Shown here: piece by piece, positions 1-5,919 of the stretch | How the letters are laid out: each line of letters begins with the position of its first letter | Numbering within the stretch: position 1 is the first letter of the stretch | NCBI GenBank assembly: GCA_900555355.1 | Contig: USKV01000104.1 | Coordinates: 1-5,919, forward strand | Direction: 5' to 3' | DNA from: an uncultured Collinsella sp. | GTDB lineage: Bacteria; Actinomycetota; Coriobacteriia; Coriobacteriales; Coriobacteriaceae | DNA length: 5,919 nucleotides | The notes under the pieces: generated by a model | Told to the model about the DNA's origin: nothing | Database searches by the model: none | What the model saw: only the letters and a program-made list of their open reading frames with translations | Position numbers and translations under genes: made by a program

Positions 1-24
1 CTAGCGGGCTAAATCGTCTCTACC

Positions 25-40
25 TGTTACAGATCAAGAC
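25..40 (+). repeat. 16-bp intergenic repeat, copy 1 (forward)
   Basis: This copy reads TGTTACAGATCAAGAC and is followed by AAAC. It matches copy 3 (105-120) in 15 of 16 positions, and the match extends through the flanking C and AAAC on both sides. It is also the near-complement of the inverted copy 2 (64-79), so copies 1 and 2 could pair as an alternative to copies 2 and 3. The function is unknown. Confidence 0.75.
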
Positions 41-63
41 AAACTGCAGAGGGTGCCCGAAAG

Positions 64-79
64 GTCTCGATCTGTAACA
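64..79 (-). repeat. 16-bp intergenic repeat, copy 2 (inverted)
   Basis: On the + strand this reads GTCTCGATCTGTAACA, the exact reverse complement of copy 3 at 105-120. The two copies form a perfect 16-bp inverted repeat around a 25-nt GC-rich loop (80-104). No T-run follows on either strand, so it does not look like a simple intrinsic terminator. Confidence 0.8.
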
Positions 80-104
80 CCAGGCCCGGTTTTGGCGGCC
101 TAAC

Positions 105-120
105 TGTTACAGATCGAGAC
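105..120 (+). repeat. 16-bp intergenic repeat, copy 3 (forward)
   Basis: This copy reads TGTTACAGATCGAGAC and is followed by AAAC, as copy 1 is. It lies 80 bp downstream of copy 1 and is the partner arm of the inverted copy 2. Three copies within 100 bp, with nothing coding around them, suggest either a dispersed intergenic repeat family or a cluster of protein-binding sites. The sequence alone does not decide between these. Confidence 0.8.
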
Positions 121-126
121 AAACGG

Positions 127-172
127 GCCCAAACCACCACAAAGGTGCCTGTCCCCTTTGTGGTGGTTGGGC
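127..172. repeat. REP/MITE-like palindromic stem-loop
   Basis: The arms at 132-145 (AACCACCACAAAGG) and 155-168 are perfectly complementary over 14 bp around a 9-nt loop, TGCCTGTCC. Allowing one bulged A at 131, the stem gains four more pairs (GCCC at 127-130 with GGGC at 169-172). No T-run follows on the + strand. The core GGTGCCTGTCCCC resembles short GGGGACAGGCACC-type palindromes that I remember as scattered in many bacterial genomes, some linked to REP-associated transposases. That link is recollection, and no transposase lies in this window. Confidence 0.65.
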
Positions 173-200
173 AGGCGGGTATCAAAAAGTGTCAGCTGCG

Positions 201-218
201 GGCGGTCGCCGGACCGCC
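201..218. other. Perfect 7-bp hairpin upstream of the glucosidase promoter
   Basis: GGCGGTC (201-207) and GACCGCC (212-218) are exact complements around the 4-nt loop GCCG. No T-run follows, so it is not a classical terminator. It sits about 40 bp upstream of the proposed -35 of the glucosidase gene and is flanked by two similar AAGTGTC...CTGCG sequences (187-200 and 231-245). It could be a regulator site or a chance GC-rich palindrome. Confidence 0.35.
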
Positions 219-254
219 GTGTGCGAAAAGAAGTGTCGACCTGCGCCGCTGTCG

Positions 255-283
255 TTGGGCGAGGCCCTATTTGCGGGGATACT
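255..283 (+). promoter_or_regulatory. Possible sigma70-type promoter for the glucosidase gene
   Basis: TTGGGC (255-260) and GATACT (278-283) are separated by exactly 17 bp and resemble TTGACA and TATAAT in 3 and 4 positions respectively. Transcription would start near 290, giving a leader of about 30 nt before the ATG at 320. The match is modest and no transcription data support it. Confidence 0.35.
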
Positions 284-307
284 GAAACCACGACAAGCAG
301 CGTATGA

Positions 308-1750
<1,443 letters not shown>

Positions 1751-1786
1751 GGAAGCTGAGACACTCGACTTCATAGCCTCCTAACC

Positions 1787-1825
1787 AAGGCGCCCAGCGA
1801 GCAGGTAATGTTCGCCGGGCGCCTT
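1787..1825 (+). terminator. Probable terminator stem-loop after the glucosidase gene
   Basis: AAGGCGCCC (1787-1795) and GGGCGCCTT (1817-1825) form a perfect 9-bp stem 36 bases after the glucosidase stop. An inner GCGA/TCGC stem (1797-1800 with 1812-1815) follows an A-C mismatch. The stem is very GC-rich, but only a short delayed T-run (GATTTT, ending at 1841) follows, so it is not a textbook intrinsic terminator. Its position between two units supports a terminator role. A TTG at 1824 that would open the longest reading frame of the next gene lies inside this stem, which argues against that start. Confidence 0.5.
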
Positions 1826-1877
1826 GCCGTCTGCGGATTTTGGGACATGCAGCCCGCTTTTTCGACCCATCTGTCGG

Positions 1878-1883
1878 TACACT
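1878..1883 (+). promoter_or_regulatory. Possible -10 element of the signalling operon
   Basis: TACACT at 1878-1883 resembles a -10 hexamer and lies in the only sizeable gap before the three-gene operon. Transcription would start around 1890-1893. No convincing -35 is seen 16-18 bp upstream (the region reads CGCTTTTT). If transcription begins at 1893, the ATG there would be leaderless; otherwise the leader to the ATG at 1977 is about 85 nt. Confidence 0.3.
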
Positions 1884-1959
1884 AAAAGCACTATGGGTAC
1901 CCGCGAGCGACATATCGGCCACGCGGCCGCCCGATCCGCGCCCGTAGCGGATCCTAGGG

Positions 1960-1983
1960 GCGGCAGGCTCTTCGCCATGCCGC
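1960..1983 (+). promoter_or_regulatory. Hairpin covering the putative RBS and start codon at 1977
   Basis: GCGGCA (1960-1965) pairs with TGCCGC (1978-1983), and GGC (1966-1968) pairs with GCC (1974-1976) around the loop TCTTC. This gives nine pairs, with only the A of the ATG at 1977 bulged out. The weak ribosome-binding sequence GGCAGG lies in the left arm. In the mRNA the structure would hide the start region. This means either that translation begins upstream at 1893 or that initiation at 1977 is restrained. Confidence 0.35.
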
Positions 1984-3776
1984 GATTCCTTGTTGGCATA
2001 ACACATCAGGTATACCGTCACCGCGTCTTTGCTATCGCTGGCGCCATCACCGCACTGTTCCTCATGCTTTTGGCAGTCTTGCCGGCGCTGTTCGCCTTCG
2101 ATCCCAAACTTTCCAACGCCGTGCCCGCCTATAGCGAGGTGTCCGAAGAGGTCGTGGATGCGCTCGCCCACTCGAGCTCTCTCCCGCTGCTTGTCGCCGC
2201 AATTATATTTTCGATCTGGGGCGTATCGGTCTATCTGCGCTGTTTGGACTATGTGTTGCGCCGCCGTCTTGTTGCCATCGCCACCATCTGCGCCCTGTGG
2301 ATGATCGAAGTCATTCTGAAGTACAAGTCGTTCACGCCGTTCTATGCCACCGTGCTGTGGTACCTGTACTACGTGCCCATGACGCTCATTCCGCTGCTCT
2401 ACCAGTTGTGTGGTCTGCGCCTTGCGGGCCTGGAGCAACACCGCCTGGGTCGCCGCTACTGCGCTGCGCTGTGGATTATGGCTATCCTGCTTATCGGATT
2501 TGTGCTCACCAACGATTTTCACCAGCAGGTCTTCCACTTTGACCGTACAAGCGACACCTGGAGCAACGATTACACGTACGGCTGGGGTTATTTTGCCGTC
2601 CTCGCGTGGACGGCCTTTGACTTCGTGGCCTTTTTTATCCTGGTTGGTCGGTCCTCGTCCTTTCGCATCCAACGTTTCTCGGGCACGGCGGCGCTCGTGC
2701 TGCTGGGCGGCGCGTTCTTTGCCATCTCATATGCGTTGCGCGTGCCCTGGGCATGGAGGCTCAACTTCTCGCTCGTCTATTGCGTCTTGTGCGTGGTGGC
2801 GATGGAAATCTGTCTCGATTGCGGTGTCATTCCGTCATATCACGACATCGCCGGCATCTTCGACACCTTGCCGCTCGACCTCAAAGTTCTAACGCGCGAC
2901 CTGCAGGAAGTCTATGCCACGCCAGTGTCAAAGCCAATGCCGGTAGGCGTGCGCGAGGAGTTGCGGACCCAGGAGCACGGCCGCGCCCATGCCTTTGCCG
3001 TGGCGTCCGATCCCGATGTAATGTACCGTGCCTTTCCGCTGCTGGGCGGATCGGCCCTGCTTGCCCAAGACGTGTCGGAGCTCAACGAGCTTAACCGTGA
3101 ACTGGCGCAGCGTCGCATGGAGTTGCAGCGTCAAAACGAGCTGCTCGCCGCCGACTACGACCTTAAGACGCATTTGGCAGATCAAGAGGCCGAGACCTTG
3201 CTGGTCCAAGACGTGGACCAGGCGCTTGCCCGCGCGCTCGAAGGGATGTACGACCTGCTGAGTTCGCTGCCGCCGTTGACCGACGAAGCGTCTTCGCACG
3301 AGCGTTACCGCATGCTGCAGCGCGCCAAGATGCTCGTCGCCTATTGCAAGCGCAAGGGGTCGCTCACGTTGGCACAGCACGGGGAGAGCGGTTTTGATCG
3401 CGACCGCATTCAGCTCATTGCCAACGAGCTCGCAAGCGACCTGCGCACCATCGATATCGATTGCGCCTCGATTATCGCCATACGGCGCCCGTTGCACGCC
3501 AGTACGGTAAGCGCCCTGTACGACTGCGTGTATGACTTTGCGTTTTTTGCCTACACCACCGACCATCCGGCGCTTATGTATCACTTGGGCGACCATGACC
3601 GATGCAGTGTCGAGCTGCGTGCCACGCTTTTTTCCAACGATGATGAAGATCTTTCGCAGACGCCCGCTGCGCAAGAGCTCGAAAGCGCTCTGCAAGGGCG
3701 CAACGTGGCATACCGCTTTGAGGGCGAGCCCGGCCAGCTGCGCATGATCGTCTTGATGCCGAGGGCGGGTGAGTGA
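1977..3776 (+). CDS. 7TM-type membrane sensor with degenerate histidine-kinase C-terminus (pseudokinase)
   Basis: Positions count from the ATG at 1977 (599 residues). About eight hydrophobic segments span residues 17-281, ordered as one N-terminal helix, an outside loop of about 25 residues, then seven helices. LTNDFH near 177-182 is like the histidine-kinase N-terminal 7TM family. A PAS-like stretch (about 287-366) and a coiled coil (about 367-408) follow. The last 190 residues resemble the DHp and ATPase parts of the adjacent kinase in layout, but they lack a phospho-acceptor His, the E-x3-N box (VYDFAFFAY at 518-526 instead), and the glycine-rich boxes (SNDDEDL at 553-559 has no Gly). It is therefore probably a sensory partner or scaffold, not an active kinase; this is inference. 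The start is uncertain. The ATG at 1977 has a weak GGCAGG site and leads directly into the membrane region; the in-frame ATG at 1893 would add 28 residues. The stop overlaps the next gene by 4 nt. Confidence 0.8.
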   Translation: MPRFLVGITHQVYRHRVFAIAGAITALFLMLLAVLPALFAFDPKLSNAVPAYSEVSEEVVDALAHSSSLPLLVAAIIFSIWGVSVYLRCLDYVLRRRLVAIATICALWMIEVILKYKSFTPFYATVLWYLYYVPMTLIPLLYQLCGLRLAGLEQHRLGRRYCAALWIMAILLIGFVLTNDFHQQVFHFDRTSDTWSNDYTYGWGYFAVLAWTAFDFVAFFILVGRSSSFRIQRFSGTAALVLLGGAFFAISYALRVPWAWRLNFSLVYCVLCVVAMEICLDCGVIPSYHDIAGIFDTLPLDLKVLTRDLQEVYATPVSKPMPVGVREELRTQEHGRAHAFAVASDPDVMYRAFPLLGGSALLAQDVSELNELNRELAQRRMELQRQNELLAADYDLKTHLADQEAETLLVQDVDQALARALEGMYDLLSSLPPLTDEASSHERYRMLQRAKMLVAYCKRKGSLTLAQHGESGFDRDRIQLIANELASDLRTIDIDCASIIAIRRPLHASTVSALYDCVYDFAFFAYTTDHPALMYHLGDHDRCSVELRATLFSNDDEDLSQTPAAQELESALQGRNVAYRFEGEPGQLRMIVLMPRAGE

Positions 3777-5272
3777 CGATGCAGATTTCGCTCATTCTTC
3801 CCCAAATCGTTGCGCTCGATGTTGTCTTTGCCCTGGCTGCGTGTCTGCAGACGATCCACGTCCCGCTCATCGCATCGCGCCGCTCGTCCTATAACCGTAA
3901 GGTGATTTGCGCCTACGAGGCGAGCCTTGTGCTTCACCTAGTTATTTCGGCGCTCATCTTGTTCGCGTCGTCTGGCTCATATCTGGTGGCGCCGCTTGAC
4001 GTTTGCGCCAGGGCAATGGGCGGAGCGTTGTGGCTCAATGCCGCGATCTTTGCCTATGGCGTGGTGCTTATGGTGCACTATCGTCGCCCCGTCATGCTGG
4101 TCGAGCTGCTGCTTGTTGTCGCCGTTACACCGCCGGTGGTTTTTGCCATGGGCTCGGCGTGGACCGTTGTCCTTATCGCAGAGGGAGCGTTCTTCCTGTT
4201 CCGTTCCATCGCGGCGCTCTTGATGGACGTCCGTAACCGCCAGGAGGATATCACCGCGTTCTCGACGATCGAAACCATCAACGTGATTCCTGTGGGCATC
4301 CTGTATCTGGACCCGAGGGGCCGTCCGCTGCTCATGAACCGCTGCATGCGAAAAAACCTGGTGGAACTTCATATGCCCACCGATCTGCACGACATGAGCG
4401 GTACATGGAACGATCTGCGCAAACTTAGCATGCAAATGCCCGAAAGCAGCCAGAACCGCGTGCGGATTAATCTGGACCGCTTTGGTGAGGCGCGGGCGGT
4501 GGTCGAGGTTTCTCCCGCCGAGATTCGCTTGTTTGTGCACGATGACGTTATGGTTTCGGGCCGCCTCTTCGAGCGCATTATCGGCCTGGATGTAACAGAG
4601 TATGCGCATGCCCATGATCGCCTGGCGCAAGCCAACCACCTGCTTGAGCTTGCGGGCCAAGAGCTCCAAGCCCAGATCGAAGAAGTCAAAAAAGTTGCTG
4701 ACAATGCGGCCTATCTGCGTATGCGCGCTCGCGTGCACGACGTGATCGGGCAGCGCCTGTCCATCCTCCATCGTTATCTGGAGGAGGGGCGCCTGGATGA
4801 CGAGTCACTCGAGCAGATCGACCCGCTGCTGCGCTCAATCGCCGCCGATTTGCGCAGTGGCGGTGCCAGCGAGCCTGCAGAGCAGCTGGGTGATATCGTC
4901 CATGCTTTTGGCCTGGTGAGCGTGCAGATTGATGTCGAGGGTGCGCTGCCTAAGAACGCTCGTGTCGCCGCCGCATTTTTACAGATTATCCGCGAGGCCT
5001 CGACCAATGCCACCAAGCATGCGCAGGCGCATCGGGTCCACGTGCGTCTGTGGCAGGAGGGGGCGGATGCTGGAGCCGTCGCGCGCATGACGATTTCTAA
5101 CGACGGGTCCCCGGCCCCCGTATCGTATCGCGAGGGAACGGGTATCCCAGGTATGAGGCATGTCGCGCAAGATCTGGGTGGCAGTCTAGAGGTCCACGCC
5201 GCCCCGCCCTTTACGCTTACGGTATCCATTCCGCTTAACGCCAACGACACGTCCCAAAGGAGAAACTCATGA
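3773..5272 (+). CDS. Five-TM, PAS-containing NarL-type sensor histidine kinase
   Basis: This membrane kinase (499 residues) should autophosphorylate and pass phosphate to the regulator encoded next. Five hydrophobic segments (about 5-28, 45-68, 75-103, 106-127 and 128-150) alternate with Arg-rich loops, which fits an outside N-terminus and a cytoplasmic C-terminus. A PAS-like domain covers about 163-277 (VIPVGILYLD to IIGLDVTEY), followed by a coiled coil (278-320). The DHp motif RVHDVIGQRLS carries the likely phospho-acceptor His322, as in HisKA_3 kinases. The ATPase domain is complete: Glu408 and Asn412 in REASTNATKHA, Asp444-Gly445 in SNDGS, and GTGIPGM at 455-461. The GTG at 3773 overlaps the previous stop (GTGA) and has GAGGG seven bases upstream; an ATG at 3779 would shorten the protein by two residues. 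The stimulus is unknown. Confidence 0.93.
   Translation: MTMQISLILPQIVALDVVFALAACLQTIHVPLIASRRSSYNRKVICAYEASLVLHLVISALILFASSGSYLVAPLDVCARAMGGALWLNAAIFAYGVVLMVHYRRPVMLVELLLVVAVTPPVVFAMGSAWTVVLIAEGAFFLFRSIAALLMDVRNRQEDITAFSTIETINVIPVGILYLDPRGRPLLMNRCMRKNLVELHMPTDLHDMSGTWNDLRKLSMQMPESSQNRVRINLDRFGEARAVVEVSPAEIRLFVHDDVMVSGRLFERIIGLDVTEYAHAHDRLAQANHLLELAGQELQAQIEEVKKVADNAAYLRMRARVHDVIGQRLSILHRYLEEGRLDDESLEQIDPLLRSIAADLRSGGASEPAEQLGDIVHAFGLVSVQIDVEGALPKNARVAAAFLQIIREASTNATKHAQAHRVHVRLWQEGADAGAVARMTISNDGSPAPVSYREGTGIPGMRHVAQDLGGSLEVHAAPPFTLTVSIPLNANDTSQRRNS
5256..5262 (+). promoter_or_regulatory. Strong Shine-Dalgarno site of the response regulator gene
   Basis: AAAGGAG lies six bases before the ATG at 5269 and inside the last codons of the kinase gene. 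It is the best ribosome-binding site in the operon and fixes the regulator's start. Because it is much stronger than the sites of the two sensor genes, the regulator may be made in excess of the kinase. Confidence 0.8.
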
Positions 5273-5889
5273 TCCGCGTCCTTATAGTCGAAGACCAGGC
5301 CATCCTGCGCGAGAGCCTGGCGCGCTCCGTTGGCGACCAGCCCGATATGACTGTTGTTTCCGCCATCGCCGATGCCTCCGAGGCCTTGGGTGTCGCGCTC
5401 AAGGAGCGCCCGGACATGATACTGATGGACGTATGCACCGAGCATGATTCCAACGGCATCGTGGCGGCGGCGCGCATCAAGGAGCAACTGCCCGAGTGCC
5501 GCATCATTATCATGACCGGTATGCCCGAGATCACCTTTGTCGATCAAGCTCGCGAGGCGGGCGTCGATAGCTTTGTGTACAAGAACGTCGGTATCGACGA
5601 GCTGTTCGCCGTGATGCGCTCCACGCTGGCGGGCTATTGCACGTTTCCCAAGCCGCCCGAGAGCATTTTTTCGGGTACGGCGGCACTCGACGATGTCGAG
5701 CTGTCGATTTTGCGCCTTGCCTGCGAGGGCAAAAGCCGCCGCGAGATCGCGGCCGAGCTGTTTATGAGCGAGGGCACCATCAAGCGTCGCATCTCGGAGA
5801 TCCTGAGCAAGACCGGCTACGACAACATCATGCGTCTTGCCGTGCACGCGGTAACGGAGGGCAGCATCGTTCCCAATTTGGAGCGCTAG
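5269..5889 (+). CDS. NarL/LuxR-family response regulator
   Basis: This is a 206-residue cytoplasmic DNA-binding regulator, the expected phosphate acceptor of the upstream kinase. The receiver domain (about 1-120) shows the acidic pair Glu8-Asp9, phospho-acceptor Asp54, Thr83 in IIIMTG and Lys105 in FVYKN, so it looks competent. The sequence after Asp54 is DVCTEHDSNG rather than the usual D-x-x-MP-x-x-x-G. The C-terminal LuxR-type helix-turn-helix (about 140-205) runs from LDDVELSILRLACEGKS through EIAAELFMSEGTIKRRISEIL to the GYDNIMRLAVHAV helix. Arg174 replaces the His often found in the T-V-K-x-H signature. The start overlaps the kinase stop (ATGA, 5269-5272) and has a strong ribosome-binding site, so co-expression with the kinase is almost certain. 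Target genes are not evident. Confidence 0.95.
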   Translation: MIRVLIVEDQAILRESLARSVGDQPDMTVVSAIADASEALGVALKERPDMILMDVCTEHDSNGIVAAARIKEQLPECRIIIMTGMPEITFVDQAREAGVDSFVYKNVGIDELFAVMRSTLAGYCTFPKPPESIFSGTAALDDVELSILRLACEGKSRREIAAELFMSEGTIKRRISEILSKTGYDNIMRLAVHAVTEGSIVPNLER

Positions 5890-5894
5890 CGCTC
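5881..5894. other. 14-bp perfect palindrome across the regulator stop codon
   Basis: GAGCGCTAGCGCTC is its own reverse complement and contains the TAG stop (5887-5889). As RNA it could fold with five pairs around CTAG. No T-run follows in the remaining 25 bases, but the window ends there, so whether this belongs to a terminator cannot be judged. Nothing else is recognised in 5895-5919. Confidence 0.3.
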
Positions 5895-5919
5895 GTTACG
5901 CATCGGCATAAAGCGGCGG

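Noticed and set aside
24..44. Resemblance of TGTTACAGATCAAGACAAAC to a BglG/LicT-type RNA antiterminator (RAT) site, attractive before a phospho-beta-glucosidase gene.
   Set aside because: The spacing between the TGTTAC and the CAAAC parts is shorter than in RAT sites, one of the three copies is inverted, no overlapping terminator with a T-run is present, and no BglG-like gene is in the window.
1863..1876. CGAC...GTCG inverted repeat just upstream of the possible -10 element, considered as an operator.
   Set aside because: The arms are only four bases long, with no second copy and no further symmetry.
1824..1892. TTG at 1824 as the start of the first sensor gene (650 residues).
   Set aside because: The TTG sits inside the right arm of the probable glucosidase terminator, has no ribosome-binding site, lies upstream of the possible promoter, and the extra residues look non-coding.
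4774..5847. A 357-codon minus-strand frame opposite the kinase end and the regulator.
   Set aside because: The + strand here encodes unmistakable ATPase, receiver and LuxR domains; the antisense frame shows no domain.

Overview
The window comes from a GC-rich bacterial chromosome. The gene style (gut-type 6-phospho-beta-glucosidase, multi-TM NarL-type sensors, LuxR regulator, palindromic intergenic repeats) suggests a Coriobacteriia actinobacterium, most likely Collinsella or a close relative. This assignment is recognition from memory, not a database match. All four genes lie on the + strand and fall into two transcription units.

Region 1 (1-319) is non-coding. It holds three copies of a 16-bp repeat (two forward, one inverted), then a long GC-rich stem-loop that looks like a REP/MITE-type palindrome, then a short perfect hairpin and a possible promoter for the first gene. 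I see no gene in it.

Region 2 (320-1750) encodes a complete family GH1 6-phospho-beta-glucosidase of 476 residues. Such enzymes hydrolyse beta-glucoside phosphates delivered by PTS transporters, but no PTS gene or antiterminator is in view. One usual phosphate-binding Ser appears to be Gly. A GC-rich stem-loop at 1787-1825 probably ends this unit.

Region 3 (about 1893-5889) is a compact three-gene signalling operon. It starts with a multi-spanning membrane protein related to 7TM histidine kinases, whose kinase half has kept the general fold but lost the phospho-acceptor His and the ATP-binding motifs. Next is an intact five-TM, PAS-containing NarL-type histidine kinase, then a NarL/LuxR response regulator. 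The genes overlap by 4 nt at each junction (GTGA and ATGA), so they are probably translationally coupled and work together. The inferred flow is: the pseudokinase and the kinase sense at the membrane, the kinase autophosphorylates on His322 and passes phosphate to Asp54 of the regulator, and the regulator binds DNA. Input and targets cannot be read from the sequence. A functional link to the glucosidase is not shown, because a probable terminator separates them.

The most interesting item is the paired arrangement of a membrane pseudokinase and a true kinase feeding a regulator with a non-standard receiver motif (DVCTEHDSNG). The window ends 30 bases after the regulator, in a palindrome that may begin a terminator.
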